Assembly (NCBI GenBank): GCA_050008495.1
Contig: JBEKMN010000016.1
Coordinates: 1-64,000, forward strand
DNA: 64,000 nucleotides
From: CAVROP01 sp050008495
Lineage (GTDB): Bacteria > Acidobacteriota > Terriglobia > UBA7540
Direction: 5' to 3'
This document shows positions 52,608 to 60,262 of the stretch, piece by piece (the first letter of the stretch is position 1; each line of letters opens with the position of its first letter). The notes beneath the pieces are model-generated. The model saw nothing but the letters and a program-made list of their open reading frames with translations, did no database searches and was not told the DNA's origin. The translations under genes were made by a program, and so were the position numbers.

Positions 52608-54062
52608 ATGAAGGACATTGCCGGATGGGCGCTGGACACGGCCAAAGCACAGGGCGCCACGTATGCAGACGTACGAGTCGTGGACCTGCGGCAGCGCTAC
52701 CTTTCCACCAAGAATGGCCAGCCTGCGCAAGTGAGGGAATCGCAATCCCGAGGAGTGGGTGTGCGCGTAGTGGCGGAGGGTGCGTGGGGTTTTTCCGCCA
52801 CCGATGATCTGACCCGCGCCAGCGTCGACCGCATTGCTGCCCACGCGGTGGAAATTGCGCGCGCCAGCGCTACCGCCAAAAAGCGCGACGTTCGCCTGGC
52901 TAAGGAACCTAAGATCATTGATCGCTGGGAAGCCCCCTGCCGCATCGATCCCTTCTCGATTCCCGTGTCAACCTGCCTGGAACTGCTGCTCGAGGTGGAT
53001 CGGGATTTGCGCCGCGTGAAAGGTGTGACGCTGGCCGAAGCCGCGATGGATTTTCGCCGCATCGAACAGCTCTTTCTCTCCACGGCCGGTTCTGAAATCA
53101 TGCAAAAGAAGACTCAGACCGGTGCGGGTTTTGTGGCCACCTCGTTCGCCGACGGTGAGATTCAACGGCGCTCCTACCCCAACTCTTTCGGCGGCCAGTA
53201 CCAGACGCGCGGATACGAACTGGTGGGCGAATTGGACCTGCTGGCGAACGCGCCGCGCATCGCCGAAGAAGCGGTGGCCCTTCACAAGGCCGAGCAATGC
53301 CCGTCCGGCGTGAAGGACATCATCCTCGAGGGCTCGCAACTCGGCTTACAAGTCCACGAGTCGATTGGCCACCCCATCGAACTTGACCGCGTGCTGGGTA
53401 CGGAAGCCAATTTTGCCGGCCTGAGTTTCCTTACCCTCGACAAGCTTGGGACTCTCAAATACGCCTCCGACATCGTCAACGTGGTCGCGGATGCCACGCC
53501 CGCCCACGGACCCGGCTTGGGAACGTTCGCCTACGACGATGAAGGCGTGGCGGCCCAGGCCACGCCGATTGTGAAGGACGGATTGTTCGTGGGTTACCTG
53601 ACCTCGCGGGAGACCGCGGCCGCCGCCGGGCAGGCCCGCTCGGGAGGCGCCATGCGCGCCGAAGGCTGGAATCGCATTCCTCTCATTCGCATGACCAACG
53701 TCAGCCTGCTCCCCGGCGCTTGGAAACTGGATGACCTCTTCGCCGACACCGATGACGGCATCTACATGGAGACCAACCGTAGCTGGTCGATCGACGACCG
53801 GCGCTATAACTTCCAGTTCGGGACCGAAATTGGCTGGGAGATTCGCGCCGGCAAGAAGACGCGCATGCTGAAGAACCCGAGCTACGGCGGCATTACCACA
53901 GAATTCTGGAATTCCTGCGACGCCATCTGCGGCCCCGAGTACTGGACGCTGTGGGGCGTGCCGACCTGCGGCAAGGGCCAGCCCATGCAGGCCATGGGAA
54001 CCGGCCACGGCGCATCCCCGGCCCGCTTTCGCAAAGTGCAGGTGGGAGTCGCGTACGACTAG
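52608..54062 (+). CDS. tldD: TldD-type metalloprotease subunit
   Basis: 484 residues of the TldD/PmbA family. The N-terminal domain includes ESQSRGVGVRVVAEGAWGFSA. The zinc-binding HExxxH is intact as HESIGH at about residue 250 (VHESIGHPIELDRVLG). The C-terminal part has YDDEGVAAQ, SGGAMRAEGWNRIPLIRMTN (20-residue conserved stretch) and CGKGQPMQAMGTGHG. In E. coli TldD with TldE degrades unfolded peptides and matures RiPPs such as microcin B17. The partner gene follows 165 bases downstream. ATG 52608. Confidence 0.95.
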   Translation: MKDIAGWALDTAKAQGATYADVRVVDLRQRYLSTKNGQPAQVRESQSRGVGVRVVAEGAWGFSATDDLTRASVDRIAAHAVEIARASATAKKRDVRLAKEPKIIDRWEAPCRIDPFSIPVSTCLELLLEVDRDLRRVKGVTLAEAAMDFRRIEQLFLSTAGSEIMQKKTQTGAGFVATSFADGEIQRRSYPNSFGGQYQTRGYELVGELDLLANAPRIAEEAVALHKAEQCPSGVKDIILEGSQLGLQVHESIGHPIELDRVLGTEANFAGLSFLTLDKLGTLKYASDIVNVVADATPAHGPGLGTFAYDDEGVAAQATPIVKDGLFVGYLTSRETAAAAGQARSGGAMRAEGWNRIPLIRMTNVSLLPGAWKLDDLFADTDDGIYMETNRSWSIDDRRYNFQFGTEIGWEIRAGKKTRMLKNPSYGGITTEFWNSCDAICGPEYWTLWGVPTCGKGQPMQAMGTGHGASPARFRKVQVGVAYD

Positions 54063-54224
54063 TTGAAGAGTCAAGGAGTCGAGAGTCAAGAGTCGAAAGA
54101 CCGGGGATCCTGTCATTCTGAGCGAAGCGAAGAATCTCCGCAGTTTGTCGGCTCTGAATTATTGGCTTGCGAGTCCCGTGTCTTGACTCTCGACTCTTGA
54201 CTTTAGACTTTCGACTTTAGACCT
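54062..54224. repeat. nested element: heptamer inverted array enclosing a TGTCAT repeat
   Basis: Outer arms are runs of GTCAAGA/GTCGAGA-type heptamers (54063-54100) and their reverse complement (TTGACTC, TCGACTC, TTGACTT, TAGACTT, TCGACTT; 54182-54221). In the loop lies TGTCATTCTGAGCGAAGCGA...CTCCGCAG (54111-54143). The architecture matches 32984-33203. Confidence 0.78.
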
Positions 54225-54227
54225 TCT

Positions 54228-55565
54228 ATGCCCCTTTCTCGTCAACAAGCGGAACAGATTTTCGATCGCGTCCTCAAGTACTCCACAGCCGAAGAAACGG
54301 AGGTTATGATAACCTCCTCTAACTTTGCGCTCACTCGCTTTGCCAACAACATCATTCACCAAAATGTTTCGGAAGAAAGCACGGTGGTGTCGATCCGGGC
54401 GGTGACGGAAGGCCGGATGGCTCGCGCCAGCACCAACAAGTTTGATGAGAAGTCCACGCGCCAGACTTGCGAGGACGTTCTGGCGCTGGCGCGTTTGCAG
54501 CCGCCTGACCCGCAGCTTTTGCCCATGCCGGGACCGCAAACTTACCGCGCCGTCAGCCGGTTTTTTGCTGAGACGGCGGAGTTAAGTCCCGCCACGCGTG
54601 CCGCGACGGTGGCCGGCGTCATCAAGCTCGCGGAAAAAAGCAAGCTGACCGCCGCGGGCATCTTCTCGAGCGGCTCGAGCGCGTACGGACTCTTCAATTC
54701 CCGCGGCCTTTCCGCCTTCCACGAGGAAACGCTGTCGGAGTTCTCAGTCACCATGCTCGGCCCGGATGGTTCGGGTTGGGCGAAGAAGACTTCGCCGTAC
54801 TGGCCCGAGATTGAACCGCTGGAACTGGCGGAGCGCGCTGCCCAGAAAGCGCTACAGAGCCAGAATCCGCGGGAAATGGCGCCGGGAAAATATACCGTAA
54901 TCCTGGAACCCGCGGCGGTTCTCGATCTGCTGGGCTTCCTGGTGCTTGATTTCAGCGGCCTGGCGGTGCACGAGAAGCGCAGTTGCCTGACCGACCGGGT
55001 GGGTGAGAAGGTTTTTGGCGACAACATCAGTTTCCGTGACGATGTCTTCCACCCTTCCCAAACCGGCGCGCCGTTCGACGGCGAGGGCATTCCACGCCAA
55101 CGCGTCACCATCGTGAAGAAAGGCGCGGTGAAAAGCCTGGTTTACGCGCGGCAAACCGCCCACAAGCTGGGAACTCAGCCCACCGGCCACGGCTTCCCGC
55201 TTCCCAACGAGTACGGCGAAGCTCCCTTGAACATTGTGATGGAGGGCGCGCGCTCCAGCATCGAGGACATGGTGAAGTCCACGCCGAAGGGTTTGCTCGT
55301 TACTCGCTTCTGGTATATCCGCGAGGTGGACCCTTACCAGAAAATACTCACCGGCATGACGCGCGATGGAACCTTCTGGGTCGAGGATGGACAGGTAAAG
55401 CACGGTGTGAAGAACCTGCGTTTCAACCAGAGCATCGTGGAGATGCTCCGCCAGGTGGAGATGCTCGGCCAGCCTCAGCGAACCGCCGGGGAAGAGTCGT
55501 TCGAAATGGTGGTTCCTTCCATGAAGATCCGCGAATTCAATTTCTCATCCCTGACCAAATATTAG
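54228..55565 (+). CDS. tldE: TldE/PmbA-type protease subunit
   Basis: 445 residues, homologous to TldD but without HExxxH, as expected for the non-metal-binding partner. Features: EETEVMITSSNFALTRFANN, RMARASTNKFDE, LEPAAVLDLLGFLVLDFSG, the core FDGEGIPRQRVTIVKKG, QPTGHGFPLPNEYGEAPLN and the C-terminal PSMKIREFNFSS. It should form the heterodimeric TldD/E protease with the gene upstream. ATG 54228. No RiPP precursor or biosynthetic gene is close, so a general peptide-clearing role is more likely. Confidence 0.93.
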   Translation: MPLSRQQAEQIFDRVLKYSTAEETEVMITSSNFALTRFANNIIHQNVSEESTVVSIRAVTEGRMARASTNKFDEKSTRQTCEDVLALARLQPPDPQLLPMPGPQTYRAVSRFFAETAELSPATRAATVAGVIKLAEKSKLTAAGIFSSGSSAYGLFNSRGLSAFHEETLSEFSVTMLGPDGSGWAKKTSPYWPEIEPLELAERAAQKALQSQNPREMAPGKYTVILEPAAVLDLLGFLVLDFSGLAVHEKRSCLTDRVGEKVFGDNISFRDDVFHPSQTGAPFDGEGIPRQRVTIVKKGAVKSLVYARQTAHKLGTQPTGHGFPLPNEYGEAPLNIVMEGARSSIEDMVKSTPKGLLVTRFWYIREVDPYQKILTGMTRDGTFWVEDGQVKHGVKNLRFNQSIVEMLRQVEMLGQPQRTAGEESFEMVVPSMKIREFNFSSLTKY

Positions 55566-55976
55566 CTTCATTGCGAGGCGCAGATCCCGTGGTGTGGGTT
55601 CTGCAATTCCCTCGGAGGGGCGCCCCTCGTGGGTACCCTCGGGCGCACACGGCTAGCGTCCTTGCCCGTCACGCCTTCGGCGGATGGCGTAAACCGAAGG
55701 CGCGCAGTGATCCGGCAGTTGTGAAGAGAGCAGCAGCTCAAGCATCGGCTTGGGCAGCCTTCCCTCGCAGTTGAGCCGCAAGAATTCTCGAATGAGGTTT
55801 CGGCTGCTTCTCCCTACGAAGCTATTGGTTGTCCTGGCCTGGCCGCGGGCCGCATTCGAAATGCTCTTGACAAGCACCGACGCCTCACACAACATGCAGA
55901 GTTGCTGGCGTGCAATTCTTGCTTGTGGGACCGCTGCGGGCGTAGGAACAAGCGCAGTGTCCGCTAGGAAGGAACT
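55566..55976. other. intergenic, decayed or non-coding
   Basis: About 410 bases. A minus-strand frame at 55653-55895 (80 codons, LIREFLRLNCEGRLPKPML) is mildly protein-like and could be a remnant, but I see no ribosome-binding site or family. Small palindromes such as GGGGCGCCCCTCG (about 55618-55630) are present. Confidence 0.35.
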
Positions 55977-56939
55977 ATGACCGAATTGCTGGGCAGTGAA
56001 ATCCGTTCAAGGGGCCGCAGGAATTTCCTGCGAGCCGTGGCGGTTCTGGGCTTTGCACAAGCCGGGTTCGACGGATTGATCGCAGAGGCTCGGGACGTCC
56101 TGCCGAATCCCATCGGGTACGCCATGATTGCCTGGCCGCAAAGGGACTTCGCCCATGGGCTCGACGTCGTCTCGCGGCTTGGCTTTCGCGGTGTGCAGAT
56201 GTTGGGCTGGGTGCGCGAAGCTTACGCAGGCGGGAAAACCCGGGAACTCAAGCAAAAGCTTACCGATCTGAGATTGAAGCCTGTGGCCCTTTCCTGCTCC
56301 GCCGCGCGCTTGGCCCCGGGGAAACAGGGAAACGAGACGGTGGAAGTACGCGGTTATGCTGAGTTCTTTTCTCACCTCGGCGGTACCTTCTTACAGGTGA
56401 CCGATGGCGGCGAGCCCACGAAAGAGTATTCAGCCGAGGATATAAGAACTCTCGGCGCGCGCATGAATGCCGTTGGAAAGATGGCCCAGGATTTTGGATT
56501 AACACTCGGCTACCATCCTCACTTCGGCACCATCGGAGAGACTCGCCAGGGCCTGCGGCGCGTCCTCGACGCCACGGACCCGAGATACGTGAAACTGATT
56601 GCCGATGTCGCTCATATGGTGCTGGGCGGCTCAGACCCCGCCGAGGTCATTCGCACTTACGGTCAACGGTTGTGCTTTCTGCACCTCAAGGATACGCGCA
56701 AAGAAGTCGCCGCCGTGGCCCGGCAGGACCGCAATCGCGTGGAAGCGATGGGCCCGCCCTTTTGCGAAATAGGGCTGGGGGTGGTCAATTACGATGCCGT
56801 GGTCCAAGCGCTGCGCGCGGTTCGATTCTCCGGCTGGGGAATCGTCGAGTTGGATACCGGCAATTCGACCCTGGGTGGCCCCGACGCCGCTGCGGTGGCG
56901 AATCGCGATGCCTTGCGAAGGCTCGGTTTCAACGTGTAA
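55977..56939 (+). CDS. Tat-exported sugar phosphate isomerase/epimerase-like protein
   Basis: 320 residues. A twin-arginine type signal (RSRGRRNFLRAVAVLGFA) precedes a xylose-isomerase-like TIM barrel of the IolE/hydroxypyruvate isomerase group: FAHGLDVVSRLGFRGVQML, LKPVALSCSAARL, GGTFLQVTDGGEP, LGYHPHFGTIGE, KLIADVAHMVLGGSDPAEV, CFLHLKDTRKE and WGIVELDTGNS, with metal-binding His/Glu/Asp residues at the strand ends. Members act on inositol or keto-sugars, and the substrate here is unknown. Periplasmic export of this family via Tat is common in acidobacteria and Planctomycetes. ATG 55977. Confidence 0.85.
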   Translation: MTELLGSEIRSRGRRNFLRAVAVLGFAQAGFDGLIAEARDVLPNPIGYAMIAWPQRDFAHGLDVVSRLGFRGVQMLGWVREAYAGGKTRELKQKLTDLRLKPVALSCSAARLAPGKQGNETVEVRGYAEFFSHLGGTFLQVTDGGEPTKEYSAEDIRTLGARMNAVGKMAQDFGLTLGYHPHFGTIGETRQGLRRVLDATDPRYVKLIADVAHMVLGGSDPAEVIRTYGQRLCFLHLKDTRKEVAAVARQDRNRVEAMGPPFCEIGLGVVNYDAVVQALRAVRFSGWGIVELDTGNSTLGGPDAAAVANRDALRRLGFNV

Positions 56940-56952
56940 GATGCTCTGCGCC

Positions 56953-56982
56953 TTGACAACCTCCGCCGCTGAATGCTAGAAG
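56953..56982 (+). promoter_or_regulatory. tRNA-Glu promoter
   Basis: TTGACA (56953-56958), 18 bases, TAGAAG (56977-56982), ending 17 bases before the mature 5' end of the tRNA. Confidence 0.55.
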
Positions 56983-56999
56983 AATTGAGTGGCCTCTTT

Positions 57000-57074
57000 G
57001 GCGCTATCGTCTAGGGGTTAGGACGTCAGATTCTCAATCTGAAAACCCGGGTTCGATTCCCGGTAGCGCTACCA
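57000..57074 (+). tRNA. tRNA-Glu (anticodon CTC)
   Basis: A complete cloverleaf of 75 bases. Acceptor GGCGCTA pairs with TAGCGCT (first pair is G-U). The D arm is GTCTAGGGGTTAGGAC. The anticodon stem TCAGA/TCTGA encloses the loop TTCTCAA with anticodon CTC. The T arm is CCGGGTTCGATTCCCGG. CCA is encoded after discriminator A (57072-57074). It reads GAG codons. Confidence 0.95.
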
Positions 57075-57123
57075 GATCTTAGAGTTAGCCAATCATCCGG
57101 GTGCAACCGGCTAAAAATATACC

Positions 57124-57153
57124 TTGACACGTATATGCCCGATGGAGTATATT
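57124..57153 (+). promoter_or_regulatory. arsR-operon promoter, probably leaderless
   Basis: TTGACA (57124-57129), 18 bases, TATATT (57148-57153). Seven bases on is GTG 57160, the likely start codon, so the transcript would begin at the start codon. The TTG and ATG codons upstream in the same frame lie within the -35 and spacer. Confidence 0.65.
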
Positions 57154-57159
57154 AAGAGA

Positions 57160-57543
57160 GTGGAATCTGTTTTCGAAATCATTGCGGAGCCGAACCGCCG
57201 CGCGATATTGAGCCTCCTGGCCTCCTCCCAACAGTCGGTGGGAGAGATCGAGCGCCAGCTTCGCATGACGCAGCCGAGCGTGTCAAAGCACCTGCGAGTG
57301 CTGCGCGAGGCCGGTTTCGTGGAATCCACGGTGGACGCGCAGCGCCGCCTCTACCGGCTGAAGCCAGAACCGTTTCAGGAAGTGGATGCCTGGCTGGCGC
57401 CGTTCCGCCGGTTCTGGTCCGCTCACGTCGATGCTCTCGAACGACACCTCGACCGCATGGATCAATCAACACGAACGAAAAGGAAGACAAGGAGAAGACG
57501 ACGCGGCCCAAACCGCGAACCTGACAAAGGAGAAGCGAAATGA
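57160..57543 (+). CDS. ArsR-family winged-helix repressor
   Basis: 127 residues from GTG 57160. ArsR/SmtB fold: VFEIIAEPNRRAILSLLAS, VGEIERQLRMTQPSVSKHLR (recognition helix), REAGFVESTVDAQRRLYRL (wing), then PFQEVDAWLAPFRRFW and a strongly basic tail of about 30 residues. There are no metal-binding cysteines, so it belongs to the subgroup that regulates AHSA1/SRPBCC and VOC genes. It overlaps the VOC gene by four bases (ATGA) and heads a four-gene operon. It probably represses its own promoter. Confidence 0.9.
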   Translation: MESVFEIIAEPNRRAILSLLASSQQSVGEIERQLRMTQPSVSKHLRVLREAGFVESTVDAQRRLYRLKPEPFQEVDAWLAPFRRFWSAHVDALERHLDRMDQSTRTKRKTRRRRRGPNREPDKGEAK

Positions 57544-57938
57544 AAATCAAAGTGACCAGTGTATACGTGGATGACCAGGACAAGGCCCTGCGCTTCTATA
57601 CGGAGGTACTGGGCTTTGCCAAGAAGACCGATTTCAGTCAGGGCCCCTATCGCTGGCTGACCGTGGCTTCGCCCGAGGAGGCGAACGGCACTGAGCTGCA
57701 ACTGGCGCTGAACAACAACCCCGCGGCCAAAGCGTATCAGCAGGCGATGTTTCAACAGGGCCAACCGGCGGCCATGTTCTTCACCGACGACGTCAAGGGC
57801 GACTACGAGCGGATCAAGGCCCGCGGCGCCGCGTTCACGATGCCGCCCACCGACGTGACCTACTCGACCATCGCGATGCTGAACGACACCTGCGGCAACC
57901 TCATTCAGCTCACCCAACTGGCACGCTCTTCACGCTAA
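57540..57938 (+). CDS. VOC-superfamily (glyoxalase/bleomycin resistance-like) protein
   Basis: 132 residues with the two beta-alpha-beta-beta-beta modules of the vicinal oxygen chelate fold: KVTSVYVDDQDKALRFYTEV, LGFAKKTDFSQGPYRWLTV, ELQLALNN, then AMFFTDDVKGDYERIKARG and DTCGNLIQLTQL. Metal ligands seem partly retained (Glu near ELQLA and Gln in LIQLTQ). The substrate is unknown. ATG 57540 overlaps the arsR stop, so translation is coupled. Confidence 0.9.
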   Translation: MKIKVTSVYVDDQDKALRFYTEVLGFAKKTDFSQGPYRWLTVASPEEANGTELQLALNNNPAAKAYQQAMFQQGQPAAMFFTDDVKGDYERIKARGAAFTMPPTDVTYSTIAMLNDTCGNLIQLTQLARSSR

Positions 57939-57948
57939 GGAGAAGAAG

Positions 57949-58518
57949 ATGACCGATCGCGAGCAGTACTCACCGGGTCCGGCCCGCGGGGCGCAGATAC
58001 GAAAGGACGGGGAGAAGTGGACGCTCATTCTCGTCAGAGAGCTGCGCCACCCGCCGGAAAAAGTCTGGCAGGCGCTAACCGACCCGGCGCATCTGCGCGA
58101 GTGGGCGCCCTTTGAAGCCGATGGAAGCCTGGGTACGGTTGGAGCCACGGTGAAGCTGACCACGGTGGCAGCGCCCACGCCGCAGGTTTCCGAAACAAGA
58201 GTGACGCGAGCCGACGCTCCCAAGGTGCTCGAGTACAACTGGGGTGGCAACGATATCCGGTGGGAACTCGAAGCCTTGGGTGGCGGCACGCGCCTGGCGC
58301 TCTGGCATAACATCGATCGCCGCTTCATCGCGTGGGGCGCCGCGGGCTGGCACATCTGCTTCGACGTCCTCGAGCGGCTCCTCGCGGGTGAGCCGCTTGG
58401 ACGCATCGTCGGCGCCGCCGCCCTGAAGTTCGGCGGCTGGCAGCGATTGAACGCCGAGTACGCGAAGCAGTTCGGCGTTAAGACCCCCGGATGGCCGCCC
58501 AACGCCCCGAAGCGTTGA
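57949..58518 (+). CDS. SRPBCC/AHSA1-family protein
   Basis: 189 residues with an AHSA1-like hydrophobic-pocket fold: LILVRELRHPPEKVWQALTD, PAHLREWAPFEADGS, VLEYNWGGNDIRWELEALGG, GTRLALWHNIDRR and WHICFDVLERLLAGEP. It binds unknown hydrophobic ligands, perhaps as a detoxifying or chaperone-like protein. AAGGAG lies ten bases upstream of ATG 57949. The arsR-VOC-AHSA1 order is a recurrent bacterial operon. Confidence 0.9.
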   Translation: MTDREQYSPGPARGAQIRKDGEKWTLILVRELRHPPEKVWQALTDPAHLREWAPFEADGSLGTVGATVKLTTVAAPTPQVSETRVTRADAPKVLEYNWGGNDIRWELEALGGGTRLALWHNIDRRFIAWGAAGWHICFDVLERLLAGEPLGRIVGAAALKFGGWQRLNAEYAKQFGVKTPGWPPNAPKR

Positions 58519-58540
58519 AGCGTGGGAGAAGGAGGTCCCA

Positions 58541-58759
58541 ATGAACTGGAACAAATGGATTCGGCAGACCCACCGCTGGGTGTCCATTGCCTTTACGGTG
58601 GCCGTCATCGTCAACCTCGTCGCCGTCGAACAGAAAAAGGAGACCTACTGGATAGGCTTCTCGGCGCTGCTCCCGCTCATCTTGCTAATGATCACCGGTC
58701 TGTACATGTTCGTGCTGCCATATGCCGCCAAGTGGCGCAGCGAGCGACGCACCGCCTGA
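58541..58759 (+). CDS. small two-helix membrane protein
   Basis: 72 residues: TRP-rich N-terminus (NWNKWIRQTHRWVS), helix 1 IAFTVAVIVNLVAV, a short loop with charged residues, helix 2 IGFSALLPLILLMITGLYMFVL, and a basic end. It resembles an isolated PepSY-like membrane segment. ATG 58541 has GGAGGTCCC just upstream. It is the last gene of the arsR operon. Confidence 0.78.
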   Translation: MNWNKWIRQTHRWVSIAFTVAVIVNLVAVEQKKETYWIGFSALLPLILLMITGLYMFVLPYAAKWRSERRTA

Positions 58760-58802
58760 ACGGGCGCCCGGCCGCGCGCCGCCGGCGGTTGAAGTTGGGT
58801 AA

Positions 58803-58837
58803 TGCAGACTTTGTGCCGTTCAAAGTCTTCGGCTCTT
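58803..58837 (+). repeat. REP-like hairpin, family member 3 (plus)
   Basis: TGCAGACTTTG-loop-CAAAGTCTTCGGCTCTT, an eight-base stem. A diverged relative of the GTAGCGCAGACTTC family. Confidence 0.5.
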
Positions 58838-58914
58838 AAACTGGTAAACGTTAACTTGTTGTGAACATGCGGGTACGGCGATCAAAGCTCAGAACCGCGG
58901 GTCGTGGCAGGGGG

Positions 58915-58950
58915 AAAGCCGCAGACTCTCTGAGAGGTGAGAGTCTGCGC
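58915..58950 (-). repeat. REP-like hairpin, family member 4 (minus)
   Basis: On the minus strand GCGCAGACTCTC-loop-GAGAGTCTGCGGCTTT, a ten-base perfect stem, inverted relative to member 3. Confidence 0.55.
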
Positions 58951-59114
58951 GACCCTGCTCCCCAATGATGAATGTCAAGAACCGGCGGAGCAGGCACCGA
59001 GGCGATGGAGAGCGCGAGCCGTGGGGAACGTCGTTACACCCTGGACGAGAAAAGCGCCGGGCCTCAGAAAGGAAACAGGCACGGCTACTTCGAAGGCCGA
59101 ACCGTGCAGGCTAG

Positions 59115-59438
59115 TTAGTGGTCATGGTGGCCGTTGCCGCTCAGGCCCTTCACGAACTTGTCAACCGTCGCGATCAGAGACTCCAGCGCCACCTGCGTCG
59201 TCGCCTGCCGATCAGCCAAGGCTTGTGCCGTCTCCGCCAAGCGTTGCACGGATTCGTGAGTCCCGACTTGGGCGCGGACCAAGTGGGCGAATCCTTCCCA
59301 GACATCGGCCGTCTGGTTTGCCCAACGCTTCTCCGCTTCCTGCTGCATCCGGGCGGTGACGATGATCTGGTCCTGGATCACGGTCTGGTTCTTCTCGATC
59401 TTTTCCAATCTCTCTTCCGGCGTCATGGCCTTCTCCAT
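59115..59438 (-). CDS. small helical/coiled-coil hypothetical protein
   Basis: 107 residues, almost entirely alpha-helical with heptad-like spacing: TPEERLEKIEKNQTVIQDQI, VTARMQQEAEKRW, VQRLAETAQALADRQATTQV. It ends HHDH. This looks like a short coiled-coil oligomeriser. ATG 59438 follows a weak GGAG-like site. No family assigned; many such stand-alone proteins occur in soil bacteria. Confidence 0.6.
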   Translation of the reverse strand: MEKAMTPEERLEKIEKNQTVIQDQIIVTARMQQEAEKRWANQTADVWEGFAHLVRAQVGTHESVQRLAETAQALADRQATTQVALESLIATVDKFVKGLSGNGHHDH

Positions 59439-59529
59439 TTTAGTGCCGCGCCCCGCTGACTACCAGGGCGGGACGGGTTTTCCCCGCCATGCCGAAAGCG
59501 ATCAGCCAGACCTCATCGCGGCGGGCGAC

Positions 59530-59577
59530 GTAGGGCCGAACGGCGTTCGGCCCAGGACCAGCGCCGCTGGTCCCTAC
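59530..59577. repeat. GTAGGG...CCCTAC double hairpin
   Basis: Two stem-loops, GGGCCGAACGGCGTTCGGCCC and GGACCAGCGCCGCTGGTCC (each written without the outer bases), lie between GTAGGG and CCCTAC. It is the third copy of the design at 15848 and 47652. Its edge supplies the stop codon of the small ORF at 59574. Confidence 0.7.
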
Positions 59578-59741
59578 AAGCAATCGAACAGGGCGGCGGA
59601 GGCAGCGCCGATTTCGTCGTCTTCCAAGGGTCCGGAATCGAAAGGCAGGGAACGGCGCGGCACCTCGTGCATAAAGGTGCGCTTCTCTTCCACAGGGAGA
59701 TGTTCGAAGGCGTCCAGCAGTGCTTCGGTTTCTCTGCTCAT
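59574..59741 (-). CDS. antitoxin-like small ORF ending in a repeat
   Basis: 55 residues (SRETEALLDAFEHLPVEEKR, then TFMHEVPRRSLPFDSGPLEDDE) resembling the short helical 'LPVEEK' proteins often found as antitoxins or toxin partners. The stop codon TAG is the first bases of the palindrome at 59530-59577, so the native C-terminus may have been replaced by the repeat. No toxin gene lies beside it. GTG 59762 is an alternative start. Confidence 0.45.
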   Translation of the reverse strand: MSRETEALLDAFEHLPVEEKRTFMHEVPRRSLPFDSGPLEDDEIGAASAALFDCL

Positions 59742-59792
59742 GAACACGTCATACCAGCCCACCCGCGGGCGAAAAAGAAGTCTTTTCGGGGG

Positions 59793-59821
59793 TTGCAGGT
59801 TATGCTGAGAGCAGCTAAATT
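59793..59821 (+). promoter_or_regulatory. promoter of the DUF1801 gene
   Basis: TTGCAG (59793-59798), 17 bases, TAAATT (59816-59821); ATG 59849 follows after about 20 bases of leader. Confidence 0.45.
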
Positions 59822-59848
59822 AGGTGTGAGAGTCGGAGGTGTACATAC

Positions 59849-60262
59849 ATGAAACGGCCCGTCGCGGTGGAATCTGCCTCTGCATCTATCGACGAGAAAA
59901 TCAAGGAACTTGGGGACTGGCGCGGCAAGACGCTCGCGAAAGTGCGCGAAATCATACACGAGGCAGATCCTGAGATCGTCGAAGAGTGGAAGTGGGCGAA
60001 ACCCACGAACCCCGGAACACCGGTCTGGTCCCACGGCGGCATCGTCTGCACGGGAGAGACGTACAAGGACCACGTCAAGATGACCTTTGCCAAGGGTGCG
60101 GCGCTCGAGGACCCTTCAGGTCTATTCAACTCCAGCCTCGAGGGGAATGTCAGGCGCGCCATCGACATCCACGAAGGCGACAAGGTGGATGAGGCGCCCT
60201 TGAAGGATCTCATCCGCGCGGCCGTGGCGCTCAATCTCCAGGGCAAGAGCCAGCCGCGCTAG
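59849..60262 (+). CDS. DUF1801 (YdhG/YjhX-like fold) protein
   Basis: 137 residues: SIDEKIKELGDWRGKTLAKV, REIIHEADPEIVEEWKWAKP, VWSHGGIVCTGETYKDHV, KMTFAKGAALEDPSGLFN and DLIRAAVALN. This is the DUF1801 pattern, a small alpha/beta protein of unknown function whose structures suggest ligand binding. ATG 59849. It stands alone, with the 60263-60611 regulatory region after it. Confidence 0.88.
   Translation: MKRPVAVESASASIDEKIKELGDWRGKTLAKVREIIHEADPEIVEEWKWAKPTNPGTPVWSHGGIVCTGETYKDHVKMTFAKGAALEDPSGLFNSSLEGNVRRAIDIHEGDKVDEAPLKDLIRAAVALNLQGKSQPR

Larger units (their letters stand above)
58760..59114. other. intergenic with an inverted REP-like pair
   Basis: About 355 bases. It holds REP-family hairpins at 58803-58837 (plus) and 58915-58950 (minus) in inverted orientation. 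Nothing else is recognised. Confidence 0.55.

Noticed and set aside
55653..55895. 80-codon minus-strand ORF
   Set aside because: Weakly protein-like, but no ribosome-binding site, family or neighbour support.
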